Assembly (NCBI GenBank): GCA_964457335.1
Contig: CAYWGD010000004.1
Span: 62,001-126,000, forward strand
Source: CAJBVW01 sp964457335
Lineage (GTDB): Bacteria; Myxococcota_A; UBA796; SXON01
Direction: 5' to 3'
DNA length: 64,000 bases
Shown: in pieces, positions 50,516 to 58,826 of the stretch
Numbering within the stretch: the first letter of the stretch is position 1
Layout: each line of letters opens with the position of its first letter
Translations under genes and position numbers: made by a program
Notes under the pieces: generated by a model
Database searches by the model: none
The model's input: only the letters and a program-made list of their open reading frames with translations
What the model was told of the DNA's origin: nothing

Positions 50516-51277
50516 ATGACCGCGATCGTGCTCGTCGAGCCGAGCCTCCCCGAGAACGTCGGCGCCGCCGCGCGCGTGATGGCCAACTTCGGGCTCTCGG
50601 ACCTGCGGATCGTCGCGCCCGGGGCGCCCCCGGACCACCCCCGCGCGGTCGCGGCCGCCACCCACGGCGAGCGCGTGCTCGCGGCGGCGCGTGTGTTCCC
50701 CACGGTCGAGGCGGCGGTGGCCGACCGCGCGCGGGTGTGGGCCACCACCGCGCGCGGGAAGGAGCTCCCGCTCCCGCTCCTGGGCCCGCGCGCCCTCGGC
50801 GCGGAGCTGCGCGCGGCCGAGGCCGGCGGCGCCGCGCCCGCGGTCCTGTTCGGGCCCGAGCGCACCGGGCTCCGCTACGAGCACCTCGCCTGCGCCACCA
50901 CGCTGGTGCGCATCCCCACCGACGCCGGCTGCCCCGCGCTGAACCTCGCGCAGGCCGTGGCGCTCGTGAGCTGGGAGCGGTGGGCGGCGGGGCCGGAAGG
51001 CGCCGAGGCCCCCGAGGCCGCGCGTCTCGTCGTCGACGCCGCGAGCACCCTCCCGCCGGCGCCCGTCGGGCCGATCCCGGCGCCCCAGGCCGCGTTCGAC
51101 GCCTGGTTCGGCGCCCTCACCGCCGCCCTCGACCGCGTCGGCTACCTCTCCGAGCCCGCGCTCCGGGCCCGCGCGCTGCGCAACCTCCGCGCGGCGCTGC
51201 GGCGCGCCGGCTTCAGCGAGGCCGAGCTGCACACCCTCCACGGGGTCGTACGGGCGCTCCGGGGGCGCGACGAGTAG
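50516..51277 (+). CDS. trmJ: tRNA (cytidine/uridine-2'-O-)-methyltransferase TrmJ
   Basis: A 253-residue SPOUT-superfamily methyltransferase of the TrmJ group, which uses S-adenosylmethionine to 2'-O-methylate position 32 of tRNAs. SpoU motifs are complete: motif 1 VEPSLPENVGAAARVMANFG (~6-25), motif 2 VLFGPERTGL (~114-123), motif 3 IPTDAGCPALNLAQAVALV (~136-154). The C-terminal helical extension (~180-253, VGYLSEPALRARALRNLRAA) is the TrmJ-type tail. Cytoplasmic, single gene. The start matches the family N-terminus. It converges with the lipoprotein gene after 9 bp. Confidence 0.9.
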   Translation: MTAIVLVEPSLPENVGAAARVMANFGLSDLRIVAPGAPPDHPRAVAAATHGERVLAAARVFPTVEAAVADRARVWATTARGKELPLPLLGPRALGAELRAAEAGGAAPAVLFGPERTGLRYEHLACATTLVRIPTDAGCPALNLAQAVALVSWERWAAGPEGAEAPEAARLVVDAASTLPPAPVGPIPAPQAAFDAWFGALTAALDRVGYLSEPALRARALRNLRAALRRAGFSEAELHTLHGVVRALRGRDE

Positions 51278-51286
51278 CGCGCGGCG

Positions 51287-51925
51287 CTACTCCTCCTCTT
51301 CCTCGACCTCGACGCCCACCGTCGTCTCCCAGGCGATCGCGATCGCGTCCGGCGTCTCGCCGGGGCCGGCGTCCCAGAGCGGCACCCACACGCCGGTCTC
51401 GTACCAGTCCCAGTAGATGCGCCCCTCGCCGGTCGCGTAGCCGAGGGTCCGCTCCTCGCCGTCGTCCGGGAGCTCGGGCGCGCGGCAGCCCCCCGTGGCC
51501 TCCACGCGGGTGTGCAGCACGTCGAAGGTGTAGGCGCAGCCGTCGCAGTCGACCGGCGCGCGCTCCCCGACGAGCGCCCACGTCTGCTCGCAGGCGGGGG
51601 CCTCCTCGTCGCCGTCGAGGAGCTCGGTGATCACGAGCGTCCCGGTCACCGACGACGGGTCGGCGATCGCGCCGCCGAGGAGCAGCGTCCCGGCCTGCCG
51701 GAACGTCAGCCAGTGCGCCGGCGTCTCGTCGAGCGTGCCCGTGTCGCTCGTGTCGAAGGGGAACGTGCCGGTGTCCTCGCGCCAGCCGCTCGTGTCCTCC
51801 GGGGGGAGCTCGACGGGGCCGGTGTCCTCGGCGGGCGCCCCGCACGCTGTAAGGAGCGCGAAAATGCTCGCCAGGCCCGTTCTGTGGGGCCCCGTCGACC
51901 CGATCGGCGTCGCGCGCGTCCGCAT
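51287..51925 (-). CDS. Lipoprotein with DTG-rich linker
   Basis: A 212-residue lipoprotein. The n-region is long (MRTRATPIGSTGPHRTG), then SIFALLTAC with lipobox LTAC. A linker rich in Asp/Thr/Gly (WREDTGTFPFDTSDTGT, ~44-60) leads to a domain with LLGGAIADPSSVTGTLVITE and Cys in CEQTW, DCDGCAYTF and GGCRAPE. It ends in an acidic tail (VEVEEEEE). No family recognised. GGGAGG lies 4 nt before the ATG. It shares the 39-bp divergent gap with the MopE-like lipoprotein. Confidence 0.7.
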   Translation of the reverse strand: MRTRATPIGSTGPHRTGLASIFALLTACGAPAEDTGPVELPPEDTSGWREDTGTFPFDTSDTGTLDETPAHWLTFRQAGTLLLGGAIADPSSVTGTLVITELLDGDEEAPACEQTWALVGERAPVDCDGCAYTFDVLHTRVEATGGCRAPELPDDGEERTLGYATGEGRIYWDWYETGVWVPLWDAGPGETPDAIAIAWETTVGVEVEEEEE

Positions 51926-51940
51926 GCGGCCTCCCGGTCC

Positions 51941-51950
51941 ACTATAGTAC
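51941..51950. promoter_or_regulatory. Palindromic AT box in a 39-bp divergent gap
   Basis: ACTATAGTAC contains the 8-bp palindrome ACTATAGT, which reads as a -10 element (TATAGT) in both directions between two divergent lipoprotein genes (starts at 51925 and 51965). The gap is so short that -35 regions would lie inside the opposite coding sequence. Confidence 0.45.
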
Positions 51951-51964
51951 GGCACCGGGACCCC

Positions 51965-54070
51965 ATGACGCTCCTCCTGCTCGCGCTGCTCGGTTGCACT
52001 TCGAAGGAGGACGCCGCCGCCGCGCTCTCCGCCACCCCCGGGTCCGTCGACCTGGGCACCGTCGCCGTCGGCGCGAGCGCGGAGGCCACCGTGGTGCTGC
52101 GCAACGAGGGCGGCGGCAGCGTGGAGATCCTCTCCGCGTCGCTCGTCGAGGGCGACGCGCGCGCGTGGTCGGTCGCGCGGGATGGCTTCGAGGCGCTCGC
52201 CGGCGACGTGACGACCGTGCTCACGCTCACCTTCGCGCCCGACGACGAGGGCGCGAGCCCCGCCGAGCTCCAGGTCCGCTCGACCGACCCCACCAACCCC
52301 TCGCTCTACGTCACGCTCGACGCGATCGGCGGCCCCTCCACCGCGGACGAGGACGGCGACGGCGTGTCCCCGGCCGACGGCGACTGCGACGACCGCGACG
52401 GGGCCATCTTCCCCGGCGCCGAGGAGGCCTGCGACGGCGAGGACTCCGACTGCGACGGTGTCATCCCGACCGACGAGGCCGACAGCGACGGCGACGGCTG
52501 GCGCCTCTGCGACGCCGACTGCGACGACGACGACCGCGGCGTGTTTCCCGGGGCGGTCGAGATCTGCGACGACAAGGACACCGATTGCGACGGCGTCACC
52601 CCCGACCGCGCGGACGCCGACGCCGACGGCTACACGCTCTGCGACGCGGACTGCGACGACGCCGAGCCCGCCGCGTTCCCGGGCGGCGTCGAGGTCTGCG
52701 ACGGCGTCGACAACGACTGCTCCGGCGGCGCCGACGACCTCGACGCGGACGGCGACGGCGCGTCGCTCTGCGGCGCGGTCCCCGACTGCGACGACGACGA
52801 CGCCACGGCGTACCCGCTCTACGTCGACGCCGCGGCCGAGCCCGGCGGGACCGGCACGGAGGCCGCGCCGCTCGCGACGATCGCGGAGGCCCTCGGCGCG
52901 CTCGACACGATCTGCCGCACGGTCGGGCTCGCCTCGGGCACCTACGCGGAGGCGCTCACGTGGGACGACCGCGGCGAGGTCTCGCTCGTGGGCCTCGGCG
53001 GGGATCCCTCCGGCACGACGCTCACGGCCCCCGAGGACGCCCGCATCCTCGCGGTCACCGACGGCCGGGTCACGTTGGAGAACCTCTCGCTCGTGGGCGC
53101 GCGCAACCCCGATGGGGACGGCGGCGCCGTGCTCGTCACCGACGCGGCCCTCGTGCTGCGCGGCGTGGTCGCCAGCCTGAACACCACCGCCGCGGACGGC
53201 GGCGCGGTCGCGGTCTCGTCCGGGGCGCTCGCGCTCGAGGACGGCTGCGTGTTCTCCGGCAACACCGCCGGGGACGACGGCGGCGCCGTGGCGCTCGTGT
53301 CCTCGAGCCTCACGGACGACGGCACGACCTACACCGGGAACCGCGCCATCCAGGGTGGCGGGCTCTTCGCCGTCTCGTCGAACCTCGAGATCGACGCCTC
53401 CACCTTCGAGGAGAACACGGCCAGCGGGGACGGCGGCGGGCTCGCCGTGGACGCGCCGAGCGTCTTCGACGTCGAGCGGGTCGTGTTCGTGGGCAACGCG
53501 GCCACCGGGACGGGCGGCGGCGCGGCGCTCAACGACGTGTACGTCGACGGGCGCTTCCGGAACGGCCGCTTCCTCGACAACAGCGCCGCCGAGGGCGGCG
53601 GCGTGGCGTTCACGGGCAGCTACGCCTGGCTGATGTTCTCGAACAACACGCTCGTCGGGAACACCTCGACCGGGGACGGCGCCGCCGTGCTCGTCGAGAG
53701 CACCGCCGCCGCGAACCTCGGCATCTACGCGAACCTCTTCGCGTGGAACGTGGGCGGGAGCGGGCTCTACGTGGCCGAGGACGCCTGGCCGATGCTCTAC
53801 AAGAACCTCGGCTACGCGACCTCGAGCGGCACCGACTTCGCGATCTCCGACGAGTACGTGGGCATCGAGTCGATCGTCGCCGACCCGCTCTTCTGGGACT
53901 TCTCCGACAACGGCGACCCCTACGACGACGACCTCACGCTCGGCCCCGGCTCGCCCGCCATCGACAGCGGGCCCCTCGACGGCGAGGGCCCGGAGGGGCA
54001 CTGGACCTGGAGCGACGTCGACGGCTCCCAGAACGACCGCGGCTACACCGGCGGCCCCGGAGGTTGGTGA
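51965..54070 (+). CDS. MopE-type repeat and beta-helix surface lipoprotein
   Basis: A 701-residue lipoprotein. Signal MTLLLLALLGC has lipobox LLGC. An ASH/choice-of-anchor-D-like domain (~20-115) is followed by three full MopE-type units (~125-260). Each reads DCDD..FPGA.E.CDG.D.DCDG, then a partial fourth (PDCDDDDATAYP). Such Asp/Cys motifs bind Ca or Cu in MopE relatives and are typical of myxobacterial surface proteins. The second half (~275-640) is a right-handed parallel beta-helix with polymorphic outer-membrane-protein-like motifs (DGGAVAVSSGALAL, SGNTAGDDGGAVALV, NTASGDGGGLAV). It overlaps the next beta-helix gene by one base (TGATG). Confidence 0.85.
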   Translation: MTLLLLALLGCTSKEDAAAALSATPGSVDLGTVAVGASAEATVVLRNEGGGSVEILSASLVEGDARAWSVARDGFEALAGDVTTVLTLTFAPDDEGASPAELQVRSTDPTNPSLYVTLDAIGGPSTADEDGDGVSPADGDCDDRDGAIFPGAEEACDGEDSDCDGVIPTDEADSDGDGWRLCDADCDDDDRGVFPGAVEICDDKDTDCDGVTPDRADADADGYTLCDADCDDAEPAAFPGGVEVCDGVDNDCSGGADDLDADGDGASLCGAVPDCDDDDATAYPLYVDAAAEPGGTGTEAAPLATIAEALGALDTICRTVGLASGTYAEALTWDDRGEVSLVGLGGDPSGTTLTAPEDARILAVTDGRVTLENLSLVGARNPDGDGGAVLVTDAALVLRGVVASLNTTAADGGAVAVSSGALALEDGCVFSGNTAGDDGGAVALVSSSLTDDGTTYTGNRAIQGGGLFAVSSNLEIDASTFEENTASGDGGGLAVDAPSVFDVERVVFVGNAATGTGGGAALNDVYVDGRFRNGRFLDNSAAEGGGVAFTGSYAWLMFSNNTLVGNTSTGDGAAVLVESTAAANLGIYANLFAWNVGGSGLYVAEDAWPMLYKNLGYATSSGTDFAISDEYVGIESIVADPLFWDFSDNGDPYDDDLTLGPGSPAIDSGPLDGEGPEGHWTWSDVDGSQNDRGYTGGPGGW

Positions 54071-55461
54071 TGATCCCGCTCCTCGCCCTCGCCGCCCACG
54101 CCGCGAGCGTGACCCTCTCGCCGGGGGACGACGTGGCCTCCCTCACCGCGTCGCTCCAACCGGGCGACGAGGTGGTGTTCTCGAAGGGGACCTACCCGGT
54201 GGCCGACACCATCCGCTGGACCGGGCTGGGCACCGCGGACGCGCCCATCGTGCTCCGCGGCGAGGGCGACGTCGTCATCGAGTACAGCGGCGGCTGGGCG
54301 ATCGCGTACCTGAGCGCGTCGACGTTCGTCCGCATCGAGAACCTCACGTTCCGCGCCGCGACGGGGAACTCCAACGGCCACAGCGGGCTCGTCGTGGAGG
54401 ACGTGACCGACCTGACGCTGAAGGACGTGGAGATCGGCCCCCTCCCCGGCACCGCGCTCTATCTCGGCGGGAACAACGCCCGCGTCTCGGTCACGCGCGC
54501 GCACCTGCACGACACGACCGACGGCAACGGCGTCTACGCGGGCTGCTGGGACGCCTCCTGCTGGACCGAGGACAGCACGTTCTCCCAGCTCTGGATCCAC
54601 GACATCGGCGGCGACAGCTACGGCGTCGAGCTCTCCGCGGGCTGCCAGGGCGTGCGCATCGCCGACAGCGTGCTCTACCGGATCACCGGCTGGGGCATCC
54701 ACATCGACTCGACCGAGTACGGCCCCCGCAACGAGGTCGAGGGCAACGCGGTGTGGGAGACCACCGGCGGCGGCATCGGGGTGCGCGGGAGCTCGCTCGT
54801 GCGCAACAACGTCGTGTTCAACAGCGCGGGCGTCGGGATGCGGCTCTCCGACGGCGACCGGGGCACGCTCGAGAACGCCGTGGTCAGCTTCAACACGGTC
54901 GCGGACACGGTCGACGACGCGGTCGAGATCCACGAGTGGGCCGGCTACAGCGGGCTCGTCTTCGCAAACAACGTGCTCGCCAACCCGACGGGCCGCGCGC
55001 TCTACTTCAACGAGACCGGCCACGACGACGCCGTGTACATCAGCCACAACGTCGTCACCGGGCTCGTCGAGGGGCTCGACCCCGCCTACGCCGGCGCCGA
55101 GGAGCCCGTGCTCGACGGCGGCGGCTTCCACGACTTCACCGACATCGAGGCCTGGGACTTCTACCCGGCGAGCGGCGCGTCGATGGTGAACGCGGCCGAT
55201 CCCGCCGCGGGCACGTTCGTCCCCGAGTCGGACTTCAACGGCGCCCCGCGGGACGGCGCCGCCCCCGATGCCGGCGCCTACGAGCGCGACGGCGACGGCA
55301 ACCCCGGCTGGGCGCTCCAGGAGGGCTTCAAGGACGTCGACGCCTACGGCGCCAACGGGGACGAGGTCCAGGGCGGCTGCTGCGGCGACAAGCCCGCCGG
55401 CGCGGGCGAGGCGCTGCTCGTCGCGCTCGCCGGTCTCGGATGGCGGCGCCGGCGGCGCTGA
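54070..55461 (+). CDS. Parallel beta-helix protein with MYXO-CTERM-like tail
   Basis: A 463-residue secreted protein. A short signal (MIPLLALAAHAAS) precedes a pectate-lyase-like right-handed beta-helix (~15-380), with ladder motifs such as RIENLTFRAATGNSN, ITGWGIHIDSTEYG and SLVRNNVVFNSAGVGMRLSD. No certain lyase residues can be named. The end GGCCGDKPAGAG, then the hydrophobic EALLVALAGLGW and RRRRR, is a MYXO-CTERM-type sorting tail, specific to Myxococcota and thought to be processed for surface anchoring by a myxosortase. It is coupled to the MopE-like gene (TGATG). Together they look like a pair of surface proteins, perhaps polysaccharide-binding. Confidence 0.85.
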   Translation: MIPLLALAAHAASVTLSPGDDVASLTASLQPGDEVVFSKGTYPVADTIRWTGLGTADAPIVLRGEGDVVIEYSGGWAIAYLSASTFVRIENLTFRAATGNSNGHSGLVVEDVTDLTLKDVEIGPLPGTALYLGGNNARVSVTRAHLHDTTDGNGVYAGCWDASCWTEDSTFSQLWIHDIGGDSYGVELSAGCQGVRIADSVLYRITGWGIHIDSTEYGPRNEVEGNAVWETTGGGIGVRGSSLVRNNVVFNSAGVGMRLSDGDRGTLENAVVSFNTVADTVDDAVEIHEWAGYSGLVFANNVLANPTGRALYFNETGHDDAVYISHNVVTGLVEGLDPAYAGAEEPVLDGGGFHDFTDIEAWDFYPASGASMVNAADPAAGTFVPESDFNGAPRDGAAPDAGAYERDGDGNPGWALQEGFKDVDAYGANGDEVQGGCCGDKPAGAGEALLVALAGLGWRRRRR

Positions 55462-55467
55462 CCGGCG

Positions 55468-56538
55468 CTACTTGTCGACCCGCCAGATCTTCCCCCGGTA
55501 GTCGCCCACGTAGAGCCGCCCCTGGCGGTCCACGCCGAAGCTCGACGGCAACAGGTCCGTGTCCCCGAGCAGCGTGGCCTCACCGCCCTGCGCGGGCACC
55601 ACCCAGAAGCGCCCGCTGGCGAAGTCGGCGTACAGGTACTTCCCGTCGATCGCGGGGATGGACGGGCCGCGGTACACGACCCCGCCGGTGACCGACGCGC
55701 CGAGGTCGTGGCCGTACTCCGCCACAGGCGCCACGAAGCCGCTCGCGTCGCAGGTGCGCGCGTCGTAGCAGTGGGTGCCCTCCATCACGCGCCAGCCGTA
55801 GTTGCCGCCCGCGACGCCCCGGTTGACCTCCTCCCACTCGTCCTGGCCCACGTCCGCGAACCAGAGCGTGTCGCCGTCGAAGTGCATGCCCCAGGGGTTG
55901 CGCACGCCGTAGGCCCAGATCTCGGGGAGCACGCCCTCCTGGCCGACGAAGGGGTTGTCGTTCGGGACGGCGTAGGGCGGGCTGTTCACGTCGACGCGGA
56001 GGATGGACCCGAGCCAGTCGGAGCGGTCCTGCGCGTGGTTCTGCGGGTCGCCGCCGCTGCCGCCGTCGCCCACGCCGATGTAGAGCATCCCGTCGGGCCC
56101 GACCGCGAGCGCGCCGCTGTTGTGGTTCGAGTAGGGCTGCGCGAACGAGAGCACCTCGGCCTCCGACGCGGGGTCGGCCGTCGCGCCGTCGGCGGAGACG
56201 CGGAAGCTCGCGATGCGCGTCCGGAGCGTGTCGCCCTCGTAGGTGTAGTTCACGAAGAAACGCGGGTCGTCGGGGTAGCGCGGCGCGAACGCGAGGCCGA
56301 GGAGCCCCATCTCGCCGCCGGACACGATGCGGTCGGACACGTCGAGCACCAGCGCGGGCTTGCCCGGAGCGTCGGGGTCGACGCGCCAGATGCGCCCCTC
56401 CTGCTCGACCACGTAGAGCCCGCCCGAGCCGCGGGGCGGCTCCACGATCGCGGTGGGGTGCTCGATGTCGGCGACGGGTGAGAACGACAGGGGCACGGCC
56501 GGACCGGCGGACGCGCACGCGGCGAGGAGGAGCAGCAT
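55468..56538 (-). CDS. PQQ-dependent sugar dehydrogenase-like lipoprotein
   Basis: A 356-residue lipoprotein. Signal MLLLLAAC has lipobox LAAC. The body is a six-bladed propeller of the soluble glucose/sorbosone dehydrogenase family. Visible blocks are IVEPPRGSGGLYVVEQEGRI, GGEMGLLGLAFAPRYPDDPR, SNHNSGALAVGPDGMLYIG (the His is the likely general base), GVGDGGSGGDP, WLGSILRVDVN and YGVRNPWGMHFD. These match the PQQ and Ca sites of sGDH-type enzymes. It should oxidise a sugar in the periplasm or at the surface, with electrons passed to a quinone or cytochrome. The ATG has GGAGG just upstream and a GATAACC box ~10 nt before that. Confidence 0.88.
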   Translation of the reverse strand: MLLLLAACASAGPAVPLSFSPVADIEHPTAIVEPPRGSGGLYVVEQEGRIWRVDPDAPGKPALVLDVSDRIVSGGEMGLLGLAFAPRYPDDPRFFVNYTYEGDTLRTRIASFRVSADGATADPASEAEVLSFAQPYSNHNSGALAVGPDGMLYIGVGDGGSGGDPQNHAQDRSDWLGSILRVDVNSPPYAVPNDNPFVGQEGVLPEIWAYGVRNPWGMHFDGDTLWFADVGQDEWEEVNRGVAGGNYGWRVMEGTHCYDARTCDASGFVAPVAEYGHDLGASVTGGVVYRGPSIPAIDGKYLYADFASGRFWVVPAQGGEATLLGDTDLLPSSFGVDRQGRLYVGDYRGKIWRVDK

Positions 56539-56602
56539 TCCTCCTGGTTATCCGCGCCGGCGCCGACGGGGATGGCCGCGCGTCCCGCGCTCGGACCCCG
56601 CG

Positions 56603-58288
56603 CTACTCGACGAGCCGCATCACCCCGATCCGGCTCGTCGCCGTGCTGCCGAACGCGGGGGTGAACATCGCCTCGCCCTGCTCGCGGTTGTTCCAGCGGC
56701 GCACGTCGAAGGCCCACGTGGAAGGGGGAACGGCGAGGCCCATCGCGGCGAAGGGCACGCGCGCCTCGAGGCTCCAGCCGGTGGCGTCCACGGTCGCGCG
56801 GGCCTCGACGCCGTTCCAGTCCCGGTCCACGACGCCTTTCGCGCGGTCGGCGTGGAGGTCCCACACCGCGCCGTTCGGGTTCGCGTAGAACCAGAAGAGC
56901 TGGTCGGGCGCCGGGGCGAGCAGCACGCCGAGACGGTCGTCGAACACCACGCCGCCGTCGCGACCCGAATGCACGCGGGTGAGCGCGGAGGGGTCGGCGT
57001 CGTCGCACCGGGCCGCGACGTAGAGCGCGTCGTCGGCGTAGCGCACGTACACGGTGGTGGGGTCCCCGGCCGCGGACACACCCGCGGAGGTGACGAAGCG
57101 GTCGATCCGGGCCGCGCCGGCCCACTCCTCCGCGCCGATCGCGCCGTCCAGGGTGGGGGGCGGGCCGCGGGGCGCCACGAGCTCGCGCGCGTGGTCGACG
57201 ACGGCCTCGTACGGGACGATCCCGGCGTCGGGGAGCGGGTAGTCGAGGCGGACGCGCGGCAGCGGGAGCGGTTGGGTGCCCGGCGTGACCGGGACGCGCG
57301 TGGTGAACGTGCCCCCGGGCTCCACCCGGTAGGGCACCGTCGAGGCAGGGACCGACCAGGCGCCGCCGTCGATCCGGGCGTCGCCCACGAGGGGCTGGTC
57401 GCCGGGGTTCCGTAGGGTGAGCTCGATCGTGGCGCCGTCGGCCGCGAGCCGCGCGTTCACGTCGCCGAGCGAGAGGCGCCGCAGCACGCCCTGGTCGCGG
57501 AGCGTGACGTAGTCGACGGGGCGCTCCGTCGCGTCCACGACCGCCGTGAGCGCGAGGGTCCGCCCGTCGACCGTGACCTCCACGAACTCCGGGACGTTCC
57601 CGCGGCGCGGATCCGGCAGGCCGGCCGTCGCGCCGCCGGAGCTGCCCACGCCGGTGTACTCGATGCCGTCGAAACGCGCGTGGAGGTGGCGGTGCCAGTG
57701 CCCGGTGAACACGGCCCCGACGCCGCTCCGGACGAACAGGTCGTGCATGGGGTCGGGCTTCCCGACGGCGACGCGCGTGGCCCAGAAGGGCTTGTGCATG
57801 AAGACGAGGATGGGCGCGCCGGCGTGCGCGGCGAGGTCGGCCTCCAGCCACGCGCGCTGCTCCGGTGGCAGCTCCTCCCACGACTCGGCGATCGAGTTGT
57901 CCACGATCACGAAGTGCACGCCGGCCCGATCGAAGGAGCGGTACGGCGCCTGGCCGGTGTGCTCCCGGAAGATGGCGGCCGAGGCGGCGTCCACGATGTC
58001 GTGGTTGCCGGGCGTGTACTCGATCGGCGCGGTCACGACCTTCGTCGCGTCGAGCGCGCGCGCCCACTCGGCGGGGTTGAAGGCGTCGTCCGCGAGGTCG
58101 CCCACGGTCACGACGAGATCCGGGCGCCGCGCCTCGACCTGGGCGAGGATCGCGCGCCAGTGCGCGTCGCGGGGCTCGTCCGTGCGATCGCCGAGGACCG
58201 CCACGCGGAGCGGTCGGGCCGGAGCGGGGGCCTCGCGCGCGGGCTTGGGAGCGCACGCCATCGTGAGCGCGAGGGACACGAACATCAC
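56603..58288 (-). CDS. Metallophosphoesterase lipoprotein with CBM9-like C-terminal domain
   Basis: A 561-residue lipoprotein. Signal MMFVSLALTMAC has lipobox TMAC. The calcineurin-like phosphoesterase domain (~27-260) has the blocks VVTVGDLADD, TPGNHDIVD, FMHKPFWA and FTGHWHRH. The first motif is GDRTDE, without the usual DxH His, which may change metal binding. A linker Ig-like region (~265-370) is followed by a CBM9/DOMON-like domain (~375-561, LDGAIGAEEWAGAARIDRF, VYVRYADDALYVAARCDD). A phosphodi- or monoesterase at the surface, with a carbohydrate-binding module, is inferred. The substrate is not predictable. Confidence 0.85.
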   Translation of the reverse strand: MMFVSLALTMACAPKPAREAPAPARPLRVAVLGDRTDEPRDAHWRAILAQVEARRPDLVVTVGDLADDAFNPAEWARALDATKVVTAPIEYTPGNHDIVDAASAAIFREHTGQAPYRSFDRAGVHFVIVDNSIAESWEELPPEQRAWLEADLAAHAGAPILVFMHKPFWATRVAVGKPDPMHDLFVRSGVGAVFTGHWHRHLHARFDGIEYTGVGSSGGATAGLPDPRRGNVPEFVEVTVDGRTLALTAVVDATERPVDYVTLRDQGVLRRLSLGDVNARLAADGATIELTLRNPGDQPLVGDARIDGGAWSVPASTVPYRVEPGGTFTTRVPVTPGTQPLPLPRVRLDYPLPDAGIVPYEAVVDHARELVAPRGPPPTLDGAIGAEEWAGAARIDRFVTSAGVSAAGDPTTVYVRYADDALYVAARCDDADPSALTRVHSGRDGGVVFDDRLGVLLAPAPDQLFWFYANPNGAVWDLHADRAKGVVDRDWNGVEARATVDATGWSLEARVPFAAMGLAVPPSTWAFDVRRWNNREQGEAMFTPAFGSTATSRIGVMRLVE

Positions 58289-58340
58289 GGGACTGTACTA
58301 CGGGGGTCGTCGGACGGCGGGGCGGCCCGGCGGCGGAGCC

Positions 58341-58390
58341 GCCGTCGGCGCCCTCCAGGCTCGCGCTGCCGCGCTCGGCCGGCGCGGCGG
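58341..58390 (+). repeat. Dispersed palindromic element, partial copy 3
   Basis: GCCGTCGGCGCCCTCCAGGC, TCGCGCTGCCGCGCTCGG and CCGGCGCGGCGGGC share the CCCTCCAGGCTC core with copies 1 and 2. They match 59407-59451 on the opposite strand almost fully, so the Ala-rich gene and its repeat array sit between an inverted pair. Confidence 0.6.
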
Positions 58391-58481
58391 GCTGGTACGG
58401 AGCCGGACCAAGGGTTCGCCATTGAGGCGAGCCCGACTCCGGCGACTACGCGAGTGCTGCACGAAGCGAGCGGCGCCGGGG

Positions 58482-58510
58482 CCCCGTACGCGGCTCGGCC
58501 GCGTACGGGG
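58482..58510. other. Perfect 12-bp-arm hairpin
   Basis: CCCCGTACGCGG-CTCGG-CCGCGTACGGGG, a perfect inverted repeat with a 5-nt loop. It is followed on the plus strand by TTGAGC. It could be a terminator-like or protein-binding site; no gene end is close enough to decide. Confidence 0.6.
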
Positions 58511-58572
58511 TTGAGCGCCGCGCCGAGCCGGCCGGCCGGAGGCCGGCCGCCGTCCGGTCGCCTGCCGCGCTG

Positions 58573-58788
58573 TGACCGCCCGGCGGTCATGGAGCGGGGA
58601 CGTGCCCGACACGTGGTGCCTCCGTGACCGCCCGGCGGTCATGGAGCGGGGACGTGCCCGACACGTGGTGCCTCCGTGACCGCCCGGCGGTCATGGAGCG
58701 GGGACGTGCCCGACACGTGGGGCCTCCGTGACCGCCCGGCGGTCATGGAGCGGGGACGTGCCCGACACGTGGGGCCTCCGTGACCGCC
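58573..58788 (+). repeat. Four-copy 52-bp tandem array with nested palindromes
   Basis: Four head-to-tail 52-bp units and an 8-bp partial fifth. Each unit contains TGACCGCC-C-GGCGGTCA (perfect 8-bp arms) and ACGTG-CCCGA-CACGT (5-bp arms). Copies 1-2 differ from copies 3-4 at a single base (GTGGTGCC against GTGGGGCC). The array ends 39 bp before the ATG of the Ala-rich gene, so it lies in its promoter region. Confidence 0.92.
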
Positions 58789-58826
58789 ACCCCCCACCCC
58801 CGGGTTAAACCCGCCGGGGAGGCGGC

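Larger units (their letters stand above)
58289..58826. other. 538-bp gene-free gap full of palindromes and tandem repeats
   Basis: From left to right the gap holds a short copy of the dispersed element, a perfect 12-bp-arm hairpin (58482-58510) and a four-copy 52-bp tandem array (58573-58788). A TAAAC-containing palindrome (CGGGTTAAACCCG, 58801-58813) sits just before the Ala-rich gene. No coding frame is supported. Confidence 0.75.

Noticed and set aside
58573..58788. CRISPR array or coding minisatellite
   Set aside because: Units are head to tail without spacers, and 52 is not a multiple of three, so no repeat protein is encoded.
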